Source: Liolophura sinensis | Taxonomy: Eukaryota > Mollusca > Polyplacophora > Chitonida > Chitonidae | Reading direction: 5' to 3' | DNA: 64,000 nucleotides | NCBI RefSeq assembly: GCF_032854445.1 | Contig: NC_088300.1 | Location: forward strand, 63,898,984 to 63,962,983 | Shown here: positions 11,112 to 32,590 of the stretch, piece by piece | Position numbering within the stretch: position 1 is the first letter of the stretch | Layout of the letters: the number at the start of each line of letters is the position of its first letter | Notes under the pieces: model-generated | Told to the model about the DNA's origin: nothing | Database searches by the model: none | The model's input: only the letters and a program-made list of their open reading frames with translations | Made by a program: the position numbers and the translations under genes

Positions 11112-12279
11112 AGGTCAGATTATACATATATTGTTGAACTGTTACAATGAACCGGTAGTAGGTATAACATAAATCCATTGACCAACCATGATAACACACA
11201 GTGCATCATGTGACCAGCCTCCAGCATTCAGAAAATTTTTCATCAAAAGTGGATAATATGTTACTGTATATATGAAGTGTAGTTGGTTATTTTTTCCAAG
11301 TTGCACATTTTATATGATTCTGTTTTGATTCAGTATCATCTTTTTGGAGGCAGTGTATAAGTGTTTTCTGAAGTTTGATCAAATTTGGTTTGCTGCTTAA
11401 TTTTGTGACCCAGTGTCAAAAACCCGCTTGATACATGATACATTCCCGCTGCCTTAGTTTTGTATTCTCTAGATTAGCTTCTTTTGGCTGTGTTTATGCA
11501 GTACGAAATAAGTAAAGCTTCATGGCTCAGTTTGAAGGAAGTGAAAACCATAAATTTTAATTCTACAGTGATCCGAATTGTTTTAGGTCATGAACCATGA
11601 CCTTAGTATGTTGCATCACTTCTGACCTAGAAGCTGCTAGGAGTAAAGTTAACAGGCTTGCTCTACAGAGCTTGTTCTGTGTTGTTCTGACCGAGTTCAG
11701 CTGTTCAGCTCTCTGTAGGTTTGGACCTGTGCATGTAAGTTTGTTTAAATTTGTATTGTTTATAGGTTAATGTTGAGTTTTGTATTAACATCACAGTTGC
11801 AATGTTGGCACATCCACCTGAATGAAGCCTAAAGGGTTTGCATTATCTTTTTGAATAGAAGAGGCCACCCTGAAAAATAAGGCGTGCTACCTGACAGAGA
11901 ATTAAATGCAGAGTAAACTGTAACAAAAGTTCTTGTACAGTACTGGTAATAAATAGATGATGCAATGTTGACAAAATAGATGATGCAATGTTAACATCGA
12001 CCCTGTTTGTTTATGTATTGGTCCATCATTGTCCTTTATAGATCGCAGTGTTATCGGAATAACAGTTATTGCAAACACGGTAGCCATCTGATGTTTCTGT
12101 GTTTGGGTAGTTTGTTTACATGTACATGGGATTTTCTCTTCACCTGCTCACACCTGTGTAAATCAATCAACATATTGGTGTTTGCTTTGTGCTTTAAGCT
12201 GAGTGTCACAATGACACTCCATATTTAGACCTGCAAGAGCATCAGGTTTTCGCAAAGAACTTGAAAATCAGCATGTTCC

Positions 12280-12480
12280 ATTAATTGATTTATTTGGTTC
12301 ATTTCATTTGCCATACTCAGGAGTTTTTTCATTTATGGCAGGATAATGGGTGTAGATAAAGAAAAGTAAGCAAGGACCTCAAAACACACATGTAAGGAAA
12401 ACAAGAGCTGGATTTGAACCCATGACCTCATTGGTCAGAGGGCAGTGACCTTAACTGTGGCAGTCTACATGGCTCCTGTT
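12280..12480 (-). mobile_element. Possible diverged SINE, reversed
   Basis: GGATTTGAACCCATGACCTC at 12412 is the complement of a tRNA-like B-box region, and GATTTATTTGGTTCATTT near 12287 resembles a reversed SINE tail. The body is too diverged to assign to a family. It is not a plausible tRNA gene. Confidence 0.35.
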
Positions 12481-13132
12481 GTGAATTTGGGCTCCTCATC
12501 ATGTTCAGGCACTGATTGTGGGAAAACCGGAACTCCAGTGACCTGGATATCTGCCAGGCAGGTTAAGGGATAAGCCAGCTGTAGTTTTCCACCTTGTGTA
12601 CACAAATACCTCTGACAAGTAGCACAACAATATCTGGTAACTGGACTGATAAATGATTTTGCTGTACATGTAGCAGGTTTGTCTTGAGGTAGTGTAAAAC
12701 AAACATCTATATCAGACCATTGTATGAAAGATGACTCTTAGTCTTAATTTTCCCCATGTCCAATCCCTGATTGTTACCTAGTAATTAATTTTGTTATCAG
12801 TTCAAATCTCTACTTTAATTACCAGTATGTCTGGTTAATTGTAAATTTGTTGTAGAGTGGAATCTGTACTGTAGATACATGCACAAAACTGAGTGAGAAA
12901 TCAGATGCTAGAATTAACCAATCATCCTTCATATCTAATTTGATTGATTTAAAATCAACTTTGATAGAACTGAAGTATAATATACAATACAGTTTATGTT
13001 CCCACAAATTTCTTATCAGTGTTCCAGATTTTAATATATCTGTCTTCCATGTAAGTGTACACGAAAGTACCAGATTCATTCATCCTTGTTTAAGGAGTTA
13101 GGAGACGTACAGGGTTTGTGGTTTACACTTCT

Positions 13133-13566
13133 TTAAAGGAGAAGAAAACATAAAAAAATGATTCTAAAATCACATGGAAGAGCATGAAAACTTGTAAATA
13201 TGGTCTTTAGTATTTTTCAGTGAGTTTTTCTTTCAAGAGGAAGAGTATTTACCAGTAAAAACATTTTTGTAGGGTGGGTATTTGGGACCACCTATTGATG
13301 TATATTGCCTTTGCATAATTATGTTTTAAATAAGGATGTGATACATGTCTAATAAATTAATTTGAATGTAAATTTGTTGTTTATAACATCATTACACAAA
13401 GACAGTATCTACCAAGAGGTGGTCACAAATTACGAAAATTAAAAAAAGTCTCTTTATTTTTTCCTTTTCAAAAATTGAAAAAAAATATTGAAGACACGTA
13501 TAGAGCTAACTTTTCACACCCTTTCATCCAAACTTCATGTAATTTTTAAATTTTGTCCACCTTTAA
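13133..13566. mobile_element. TTAA-flanked MITE (family B) copy 2
   Basis: The left end TTAAAGGAGAAGAAAACATA matches copy 1. The right end TTTTGTCCACCTTTAA is a decayed inverted partner. TTAA stands at both edges. Length is 434 bp. It lies 90 bp before the OAT start codon. Confidence 0.6.
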
Positions 13567-13656
13567 ATATGATGCCTTGGGGGAAGACATTACAGGAATA
13601 TTAAATACATTTTTGATGTGTATGTTACTTTCTGTTTGACAGCTGCCTGCGCCATT

Positions 13657-22650
<8,994 letters not shown>

Positions 22651-23027
22651 ACTATGGATCAGTCAGGGAACACATCAGTTGACACAGATACTAATATTTT
22701 TATGTCTCTAAAGCTCCAGATATTTGAGATGTTTATCGTTTTATGAAATACCTCAAAGTAGATCTCGTTAAAGCCCAGTAGATGATGGTTGGAATTTATT
22801 AAAATTTTGTTTTGAAGTTTAATTTTATATCTTGTTAATGTCAAATCTTCAGTAGTCAAATTGGACTGAACAGATCTGCATACTGTATTTGTTTATGTTT
22901 GTGTTGTTATTTTTCTCAGTAAACAGTCTATTCTTAGTTTTTCAAGAATTCTGTGGGTTTATTTGTTCATGCATTTAAAACTCAGGTTGAGTGTTTCCAT
23001 GTAAATAGTGGATAAACTTGAATAAGT

Positions 23028-23033
23028 AATAAA
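23028..23033 (+). terminator. Likely OAT polyadenylation signal
   Basis: AATAAA lies 378 bases after the OAT stop codon in an AT-rich 3' flank. No earlier canonical AATAAA was seen. Confidence 0.45.
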
Positions 23034-23376
23034 ACGTTTATAGCACACAAGTTGCATTTGTTTGAATGGAGACTGAGAAAGCTTATTGAAAGACAGCATA
23101 ACATTTAACTGAAAATTTCTGTAAATACCTGATATCTCATAGTACTGTCAGTTTTAGCACTCCAGTCAATAGATTACTTCCATTGTATTACATGGGTAAT
23201 GAAAAACAAATCTTAAATATATTTGATTACTAGAAACTTTATTACATGGTGTGAAGGGGAAAATGTCTCGATCAGATATTATCAGCATTATTTGGGGGGA
23301 GGGGGGTTATTGAAAGGTTGGGTTTGTAAATACTAACTTCAATGAGGTACAGGTGATTTGTGGACTTAAGAATCAT

Positions 23377-23378
<2 letters not shown>

Positions 23379-23414
<36 letters not shown>
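23379..23414. repeat. (TTA)n microsatellite
   Basis: About twelve uninterrupted ATT/TTA triplets. Confidence 0.95.
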
Positions 23415-23416
<2 letters not shown>

Positions 23417-24040
23417 CAAGTCTTGATACTCTTGTTCATGCAGATAATAACCTGTTTGTTTCTGGTCACTTGTACACAACAGCTGGCACACAGTGTTTGT
23501 GTGACAGTTATCATTTGGGAAAATATATAATTTCTCAAGCATGTATGAAAAGTGGTTGAATATTTTCTTTAGTTTAAAGCCAAATTCCCCGTGTAAACTT
23601 CCGAATATCAGAACTTTCAGTTCTTGGGTGAATGAGAAATGAAAGTTTATATTATGCCATGGATAGCGTTGCATGCATAAATCAGGTCACCGCTGGTTTG
23701 ACTCCGGCTTAACCTTGGGAGGTTTGTCAGGTACTTGTCAAAGGTTTTATGTTGAACCAGAGCTGTGAGTACGTTAGATATACAGATTTAAAATCAAATT
23801 TTAAACAATTTCGAATAAAAATTTACATTTCCACGATTTAATTGTGACTAGAATTTGGAAGAGATTCACAAGTCTTCCAGACAAAAGTTGGTGAGATTGT
23901 ACAATATCTCATCATTTCATACGGCTCTGATTTATGTTTTAACGCTGTACTCGAGAATATTTCCTTTGACACGTCCTTACAAACTCCAGCATTTGACGAG
24001 TCACACACAGCTTCTCCATTATGATAGTAGGCACAAACTG

Positions 24041-24276
24041 TACACTCAAAAAATTAATCTTTCAAAATTAACAGAAAGTTTGTTGTCTGAGTTATGCTAG
24101 AATGTACTCTGTTATTATAACACAATATTGTGTCATATTCAACATAATATCCTGTTTGGCTAATATAATGGTTATGTTCAATTAATAGAGTATGTGTTAT
24201 ATTTTATAGAACAATTCTAGCATCCCTCAGGTAACAGCTTTCCCGTTAAATTTAACATTAATTTTTTAATGTACAT
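24041..24276 (+). mobile_element. MITE family C copy 1 (CACTCAAAAAATTAATC ends)
   Basis: The left arm CACTCAAAAAATTAATCTTT and onward through TTGTTGTCTGAGTTATGCTA is inverted at 24215-24276. The interior (CAATATTGTGTCATATTCAA and onward) matches the copy at 57391 in reverse orientation. No coding capacity. Confidence 0.8.
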
Positions 24277-25724
24277 GTAAGCTCTAATATTAAAGGACTG
24301 AGACATCTTCAGAGCACTTTTCTGTGGCTCATTTCAATATTGTATTTGAAATATCGTCAAAGTTCTGCGTAAGCTATGGGGCTTAGCATCACCGATGGCT
24401 GTTACCTTTCATCCCAGTGTGCATATAGTGCGAGGGAAGATTATCTCCGTCATGTACCGTCTATGTTATCATGTCAACGCAACTCCTACAATTTTCCACT
24501 GATTTTCATGGAGATTTGCAGATATGTCAGGGACAAAATGTGAAAATGCGTGAGCATTTTGGTTCCTATCCATGAATAATTTTCGAAGTTATGGTTGCTG
24601 GAAAGTGGAAGCTGCGGTGCCGGTGTTTAGAAAATATGTCATTTTGCCCCCCATTTTGTAAGCACCTGTACATACTGCATATAAGTACAAGATATACATG
24701 TAGCGCTTTTTTGAATGAAAATGTTTATGTAAAAAACTATCCAAAACAAATAGGAAAATAATGCCTCCACGATTAGAATTTAATCTGTCCCTGTTTATGG
24801 TAAGGAGATTGTGCTTACAAATTTTGGTAGCTCTGTCTTAAATAGTTCTCGTGTCCACGAGATATTCCCGAAAGTCAAAATCTGTAAACTAATGCTCTCA
24901 AGTTGGAAATTGAATTATGTCAATGTTCACAATGATGGAAATGTGTTTACCAAATACAAAAGTTTGGCCTATCTCAAATATAGTTTTTGAAAAATCGTGT
25001 CCACAAGTAATACACATCACTATAAATCCGGACAGACAGGTGCAACTCAAGATCCCCCCATTGGCTTCAATTAGGAAATTCTTCTTGAGGTTCTCGACGA
25101 ATTTTAACGAGACTTAACAGATGAGCGGATTCCATTGCGTGAATTTTTGTCCTAAGTTATCGACGTTTGAAGATATAATCAGTATGGACAATTCAATTGC
25201 AATTCCTAAGCTTCCAATGCATGAGGCGCTATATGTGGATATACTCGCACTTCCATTTTTAAGTTCCATACGGCCCTTTGAGGATGCAAACTTGTGTTTA
25301 GGGAAAACGACAGCTTGTCAACTAAAGGTTTTCCGCATTTCTCAACGAAATATCACAAGACTTTGGTAATAGGAAAATGCTTTGGACTAAAGATGTGCAT
25401 ATTTATTCCATTTCGTGTTTTATTGTCCATCTTATTCCAGTTCAGTGGTAGAATATGGGCTCAATTGTATATTATATCTTTTCACATGTGCCATTATATG
25501 TATGCGCTTGTCTAAGCAGGATTATCGAACATTGAGATGATTCTTTTATGGTTTAGTTGGTAAACGTGTCTGTTTGTCATCCATACTCCTAAACCGTAGG
25601 TTTGCCGTGTGTGCCAGGAGATTTCTCGTGTATACCAGAAGGTGTGTCGTTGTAACAACTTGTCGTGTGTTCCAGAATGTTTGTTGTGTGTATCAGAATG
25701 TGCCGAGTGTACCAAAATGTTTGT

Positions 25725-25845
25725 GGCTTATCCCGGGCACTCCGGCTCTTTCCACCCATAAACAACACAGCCATCTTGCAAATGGGTGATACGTTCTTGA
25801 GCACGACGTCAAACAGTTTAACACCAATCAATCAGTCAATCATAG
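25725..25845 (+). mobile_element. SINE-like 3' fragment
   Basis: TTTCCACCCATAAACAACAC, TACGTTCTTGAGCACGACGT and ACACCAATCAATCAGTCAAT parallel the SINE-1 3' half but with a different body. A tRNA-head-like GGTTTAGTTGGTAAACGTG lies at about 25551. Confidence 0.45.
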
Positions 25846-26220
25846 CTGGTCTCGCCAAAAAAGCGCTTGGTTTTTGACAAGGGTGGAGGGAGGGGGTACG
25901 CCATCTACTGATGGCCTTTATTAGTAGATTTTAGAGCATCACGGAAAAGATAGTATAGACGAAAATAAAAATACAAAATCAAATTTAGGTGGTTTTCTCC
26001 GCGATGCATCAATGCATCTTTGTTTTAACTATAGGCAATAAATGTTTTGACAAGGCTTTTGGAACTTCTCCGGATCTAACAGCCAACATGTAGGCCTAAT
26101 TAATAATGTCCATACTTTAAATTTTCACACAATAGTTTAAATGTGTTAAGTACATGCGTATATGTACATTATGACTATCAGAAATAATTACCTTTTCCCT
26201 CTTTCCTGTCTGAAATTCAG

Positions 26221-26328
26221 CCTGCGTCCATCAATAGAGGACTGACACGAGGGTACGGCGGCCGACCACGCGCCAGCTCTCCCTGCACCGGTCGCTACCT
26301 GTGTGAGGGGAAAACAGTAGGACCCTAA
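26221..26328 (+). other. Orphan exon-like segment
   Basis: A strong acceptor (CCCTCTTTCCTGTCTGAAATTCAG region ending at 26220) precedes a GC-rich stretch. It is open in only one frame, PASINRGLTRGYGGRPRASS and onward to a TAA at 26326-26328. No upstream partner exon or recognised domain was found. It could be a terminal exon of an unknown or non-coding transcript. Confidence 0.15.
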
Positions 26329-26897
26329 CTGACAGCTTCTATAGGTATGATAATATCGAAGATGTCACTCACATTGGCTAAAGTCCTTTCAGTCATTGTT
26401 TGAAGTTCAGTGTCGTATTTCAGGTGTATAATGTTTAAATCTGTCCATGGCCAGTGTTCGGGAGAAAAAAAAAACAGAACCCACAAAGATCTGCATCCAC
26501 ACCGGTTTAACGATAACAATTACTTCCACAATTGACTAATGCTTGATCGTTTGACAATGCTCAAACACAAACCATGGGCTCGCATTTCAAAACTAATGTC
26601 ATATCCCGTGTATTTTATAACAATGGTTCCCGTAAGCGGCTGACTGGAGGGGCGTGCTCAGGGAATGGAATCGCGGTATTGATGTTGACACCATGTTTAC
26701 GTGACATGAACTGATGTCGACAGGTATACAAGATGTAACTGACAGGTGTAAACAGAGAACTCTAAGCCGGTATATAAACATAGGGAACCTTTTTGTTGCT
26801 TGTCAGAATAAATACAACCATAGATTTAGACATTATTTATTGTTTGCTGTATTATAATTTCTCCTCTTGTCCTTATATGGTTGTTCTTCACAATTAA

Positions 26898-27094
26898 GGG
26901 TCGTTTTCACAGAGCCATTTTTGTGAACTGCAGTCAAAATCTGAAATGTTATTTAAAAAGGTTAAAATTTACGAGACAAACTGTATATGAAGACAAATAT
27001 GACAAAGTTTAAATCTGTTGGAACGTAAACTGTGAATTATATCGAAGTTTGAAGTTTTGGCTGAAGTCAAAAATCGCTCTGTGGAATCTGTCCT
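26898..27094. mobile_element. MITE family D copy 1 (hAT-like ends)
   Basis: Left end GGTCGTTTTCACAGAGCCAT and right end complement AGGACAGATTCCACAGAGCG form imperfect inverted repeats of about 30 bases, related to the copy at 46631. Confidence 0.6.
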
Positions 27095-27936
27095 GAGGAC
27101 ATATTTGGTGATAACAACTACGCATACACACGCCGCATATTACGCATTTTGGCGATAGGTTAACGTTTAAAATTTTCCTACAAATTTGTGATTGACGATA
27201 GCTACAGACCTCTGTAGAGCCGAAGTCGTGGTTACAACTCATCCTCATGTGTGGATGTCGTTCTTTTCCATTATAGCAGTTCTTTTTGCTGACAGATGTT
27301 TGCCGCCGTGTGTCAATTTGTTAACCGTTGGTTCCGACCAGCTCATTCCACGCCCACCTTTTAGCAGCCAAAATCACCTCTGCATTACACCTTTTTTCTC
27401 ACAGCTACTCCATGGGAACCCTTAAAGCATTTGTAGCTAGATTTCCAAGCTCAATTCACTCTTCAGTTAATACATACAATTCTTGTACGCAAACAGGTAT
27501 AATCCTATACGTAAGTCATGGTACCAGTTATATGAGGCTTTTAAAATGGTGTAATCATATATTTGTATATAAAATTAAACTTAAAAGAAATATTCTTCTC
27601 CATTAAAATATGCCAATAATCTACCTTTTCCTTTTGTTTCTATAATTGTTAAATTTCCAGAATACTTATCACTAATTTATTTGTTTTAAGCTGCAAAATT
27701 GTATAATCCTCATTGAGAATAAAACTTTAAACACATATATGAGATTTTAGTCCATGCATTCGATTTTCAACTTTGTCGAACAGGCTATGAATAATTGCAT
27801 ACATTTAAGATCATGTACTAATGTGGCCAAATCAGAACGCATAGAAACGGCTTAAACCAACCGTTTTCAACCCAGGTTAAACAGGATCTATAAGTTAACA
27901 TTTTAACCATTGGCTAACTGAGAGAATACACATGCT

Positions 27937-27940
<4 letters not shown>

Positions 27941-27993
<53 letters not shown>
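27941..27993. repeat. (TA)n microsatellite
   Basis: About 26 uninterrupted TA pairs. Confidence 0.95.
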
Positions 27994-27995
<2 letters not shown>

Positions 27996-28439
27996 CCATT
28001 ATGGACAATTTCAGTCTTTAATGCAACCTTAGAAAACAAAACCATTAAAAATAAAATATGATAAAAGATACCAACTGACTGTATATGCTGAGTTTAACAA
28101 TTTAAAAATAATATATGGGCAAAAACCATATAAACAAAATATATTTGTTAATGCATTTATGTCACTATAACACATCAATAATACTGTATCTTTCGTAAAA
28201 TAAGAAACAAGAATTCTGTGACTGTAACTTAGCCAACTGTTCCTCTATACAGTGGAGCGATGCAAAATGCATCGGGTTTCCTTTCGTTTCTTATCTGACT
28301 TCCCAGCATCAGTGTAGCGAATCAATTGACCATTTCCTTCGGTGAATTTGTCCCATGTGTGTAAATAAATATCCCGCTGTGGCTGAGGATACTTCAAAAA
28401 GAGGAGAAATTATAAGACATTAAAACCAAACCACTCATG

Positions 28440-28760
28440 TCCCAAATTCATTATTCTCTGGTTAATCAACGGAACAAACTGGAGGTCCAACTGTTGTATT
28501 GATACCCCGCTTGTCGGCCATAGCCATTAAGTGATTGGAGCGGTGCTCTTCCCCTCATCTCTTCCCAGCTGGGGCGAGCCGTGCCGGGCCGCGATGGAGC
28601 CCGCTGAATAGTGTCTCGAACAAACCAACCGTTTTTATTCAGCTTGTTAACCGCTACACCGATTTCTTTTTTCTGTCTCTGCGGTGTTCTTAAGAGCAGG
28701 TTCCCGATACCTTTTTGAACTGATTGCTGTGTCCGTCTTTCCTATTGATGCACCATATGT
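28440..28760. promoter_or_regulatory. Candidate cis-regulatory island
   Basis: A GC-richer block in AT-rich surroundings, with GCCATTAAGTGATTGG (NK-type homeodomain-like) and a GC-rich core GAGCCGTGCCGGGCCGCGAT. No reading frame is sustained. Regulatory function is inference from composition only. Confidence 0.2.
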
Positions 28761-30303
28761 TCTTGGTGGAAATTCTGTTTCCTCTTAGCGGTCATCAGTA
28801 GTATTGTTAATATATTACTGGTTTTTTCGAGTAGAAGCCACCAATTAAGTCATAACCAAATGCCTCGTGAGCTGTCTTCAGCTGCATGTTCACTGGGGCA
28901 TACGAAAGGCATAGCCTATTTGTGATTCATCTTTAGCTCGAGTTTTGTTTATATCGTTGCAGATTAGAAAATGTCTATTTACTGCATGGCTTTAGGGATT
29001 TTTTAATTATTTTTTTTTGTTATGTATTATTTTTTTGTTATTAAATGCATAATAGAAATTTTTAAAGTTCGATTTGTGAAAAATATCATTGTTGCTATAG
29101 ATATATCAACTGTGTTATTATTTAAGAAAATCTGTAATGGAAAATTTTGGTCTGTTCAGTAATTACGCTGCAAGTTTGTGATCCAATATACAAAGCACGT
29201 TTTGCGCATATCTCACAAATACCTAAATGCAACCTTACAGCTTAATGTCTGATATGTCTTGTCAACCGTATATACTCTGAATAGACTTTACCACTATTCT
29301 GGTATAGTAAGTAAGCCGAAGGAGATGGACAACTCGAATATATATCAAATTCGTATAATTATTTCAAATTAGTTATAGGCCTGTATACCACACCTCAACC
29401 ACAAACGGATGTTCCAAGTCGATGAACGGTCCACTCATTTCTTAATCTATTACCATTCACACCAATGGTAAGTTTGCAGTGGTCAACCTAACAAGGTATG
29501 GACAAAATGAAAACCAAATGTACCTATAGAAATTTTTTCTTGGCATATACTACTGATTATATTAGCATAATTCGTATATATTTTATTAAACTGTATTTTC
29601 TTTTAGAAGAATTCAACCTATACTGAAATGGTTTCAAAAAAACACAGTTGACATGCAGAAAATACATTTTTAAAACAAAAGAACTCGTAGTATTAAACTG
29701 TAAAAAAAGATAAAAAGTTGAAAATTACATTATATATTTTAATATGATATATTAAATTATATATATGGGACATTACCCTATAGGCCTACATAAGTACATC
29801 GACGGTTCAATCTCCATTTCTTTTAATGCTGATGTTTTTAATACATGACCAGTAGATTTCAAAAATAGATTTTGGTAAAAGTAAGTAAATGATTAAAGAT
29901 ACTATAAACATCACATTGGTGGAAGATGTGTATTTTTTTTTAAATGAGAGATATCCTATAAAAGAAAAACACTAACAAATTTGCTGTCGAATTTTAGCAA
30001 TAAATCTTCATTATGTATAATCTGATTAGAGGCTGTGTAGATGTGAAAAGAACACGAGTCTCTGACTAGAATAGCCAAATATAAAGGTACGTGGGATTTC
30101 GTAGGCATATATTGTAGAGGGAAAAAAATCGGATGTCTGAAAACTGAATAGGAGAAATTAATTAGGTGTGACCAATGTATCACTTTAAAACGCCATATAA
30201 AAACAATGGTGCATTTTCTCGGCTCGACCAAAAACTAGATTCGAAACAGAAATCGGAAATATTAACAATGAGAACGTCCGCAACGGTAGACAAGTTGTGA
30301 GAT

Positions 30304-30610
30304 TTATGTTTGTGGCCTTATGCAGAGCAATGTGTGTGCGGAAGGGGTTGGCAGAGAGGGGTTAATGGTGAGGCACCCACAGCCCTTGACCCGCGCTCCA
30401 ATCGCACACTTCGCCCAGATAACACAGGTTTGCTCAACCAAAGGTTTACCCTTCACGGCCCAGTGAATGTTAGATAACAAGCTAATGGATTTGACCCACC
30501 AACGAGGATTAATCACTATTTGACGCCTCAAAGGCTTGATATACCACGTCACGAAAGAACTAAAAACGAGCATACGAGTTGCAAAACAAGCGTTACGATG
30601 CAAACCGGTT
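30304..30610. promoter_or_regulatory. Candidate cis-regulatory island
   Basis: Lower AT than its flanks, with clustered homeodomain-like words (GCTAATGGATTTGACC, GAGGATTAATCAC). Function is not shown. Confidence 0.2.
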
Positions 30611-31574
30611 GATTTCGGAATACCCGTACCAAAGAATAAAGCCTTAATGAACTCAAAGCATGTACCGTATTCCTGCTGAAACCCACAGCAAAAATCATTT
30701 ATTTATTTATTTATTTATTTATTCTTAATTCATTTATTTATTTATTCGCGTTTATCACCTTTTCCGTCAGAATTGTTTTTCACTTATACCATACGACGAC
30801 AGCCGTATTTTTATAGGTTTATGAACGGAAGTACCCGATGTATAACCCTTCGCCCGTTGCCATGCAGGTGCCTGACAAAACGGCTGACGTTAAAACCTCA
30901 GACGAACGAACAAATTTTTATTTCCATATAAGTGTCCTTAATTGTTGCTTGTGTGAAATTAAGATTACACAAAGGTGCATGTAAGTGCCGCGCACTTTAA
31001 GAAAGTCAAATTTTATGCCCCTGCAATCTGATAACTGATAATTTACATTTCCTCTCCGCGTCATGGCCGTAAACTCAAAGGTGACGGTAAATCGGCACAA
31101 TGGCAAAATGGATGAACAACTCTCCTGACCTCCACATGAACGTCAGGCGAGGAAAATCATTGTTTTGTATTTTCAAAACTTTAACGGATTTTCAAAAAAA
31201 TTAAGCGTTTATTGTTTCTTCAAGAAAACCATTTTGAAAAGTTTTTGCAGTTATCACTTGACCTGATGAACGTATGAAACTTTCCAGCACGAGTTTTCAT
31301 TTTGAGACGTATAAATGCGAGAGCAGTGGTAGAACAAAAATCACGATCATTAGAATCCGCGAGTGCAACAAATAAGAGCAATGTCAATGTATAACAGATC
31401 AATGTCGACACTTTGGCATTTAGTATATTTCGACACACTTAATCTACTCTATCTACTAACTGACCTGCAGTTTTATATGAGTCGAGTTTTTTTTTTTTTT
31501 TTAATTACCGGTAGAAGTGTTCATGACAACGATTCACTGGTACAAATTTGCGGTCAGGCGACTTATGTCCCCGC

Positions 31575-31608
31575 GGGGGGGGGGGGGGGGGGGGGGGAGA
31601 GAGAGAGA
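31575..31608. repeat. G23 then (GA)n
   Basis: A run of about 23 G followed by six GA pairs. Length is uncertain, as homopolymers assemble poorly. Confidence 0.9.
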
Positions 31609-32335
31609 ATTCTGCAGACCTTTTTTCACCCCAAGATGACCGGAAACTTGTATGGCTACACTGTTATAGGTAGACTATTTCTTGTATGTTTTGGGCGTCG
31701 TGGAATAATTGGTAGAGGTGACTTGATTGCTGACGCACACAGTGGTAGGACTGCTCGAAGCGCACTTAGCTAGAAGTAAGATCTGAATCAACTATACCAC
31801 GAAAACGCATGCAGCAGATATATGAAGTACATTTATAGCTAGGGCTAACACTTAGTGCTCTTCGTGAATTAACCCGTGGACCGACGTGAAGATTCGTATA
31901 TTCACGCAAATGTTTAGGGAAACCTTCAATTCATACATGTGCAATCAGTTCACGCAAATGTTCAGGTCTAATTATTGAAAGCTGGAAGCCTAGTTTTCTT
32001 GCTCGGAATTTTAAAATTTAGACAGTGCATTTTTCCTTTTTTCGGAAGCGCATGTGTTTAAAATTTGGCAGCAATTTGTTTTCGGACATTGTAATTTGTA
32101 ATTTGCCCCAAAATATAGCTCAATGGGCTATCTTGAATATATATATTTGAATATATCTGAGCTACGAATAATAGATTTATCAAAATTGAAATGTTTAAAT
32201 GACTTCAGCCTTTAACTTCAACAAACTTCATGCATGGAATGCAATTGCATCCAAGCTTGCAAACTTTTACAGAGCCTATTAAATTATACCAGAGAACAAA
32301 TTAAGGGACAGTAACCGGGGATTGTGATTACAAGA

Positions 32336-32590
32336 TTTATTTATTTATCTGAATGCTGTTTTACGTCGTAATCAAGAATATTTAACTTATGCGGCCAGCA
32401 TTGTCGTGCGAGGAAACCGGGCAGAGCCCGAGAAAAGCCCACGACCCTCCGCAAGCTGCTGGAAAACCTTCCCACGTACGGCCGGAGAGGAAGCCAGCAT
32501 GGATTTGAACTCTGTGCGACCGCATTGGTGGGAGGCTCCCGGGCCATTGTGCCGCGCTGGCGTGCTAAGCCTCTCGGCCACGAAGTTCCC
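32336..32590 (-). mobile_element. SINE-1 near full-length, reversed
   Basis: Tail-first on this strand: TTTATTTATTTATCTGAATG, GTTTTACGTCGTAATCAAGA, GGAAACCGGGCAGAGCCCGA and CGTACGGCCGGAGAGGAAGC, then the head complement GATTTGAACTC and CGCTGGCGTGCTAAGCC. Open frames on both strands here are SINE artefacts. Confidence 0.88.

Larger units (their letters stand above)
7451..13642. other. Gene-free stretch before OAT coding start
   Basis: It contains two MITE families (9308-9519, 10407-10990, 13133-13566), SINE pieces (8296-8420, 11066-11111, possibly 12280-12480) and an AT microsatellite. The stretches 7460-8290, 9520-10400 and 11115-12280 show nothing I can name. Confidence 0.6.
23034..26220. 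other. Gene-free stretch after OAT
   Basis: It holds a TTA microsatellite, a family C MITE and SINE-like fragments. The stretch 24300-25540 has three consecutive short + strand open frames (24917, 25121, 25294) with no recognisable motif, and I do not call them genes. Confidence 0.6.

Noticed and set aside
12395-12480. tRNA gene on the minus strand
   Set aside because: A B-box-like GGGTTCAAATCC is present, but no complete cloverleaf can be made and SINE-like tail sequence follows.
30304-30603. 99-codon minus-strand frame as a gene
   Set aside because: No domain, start context or splice signals; more likely a GC-richer non-coding island.
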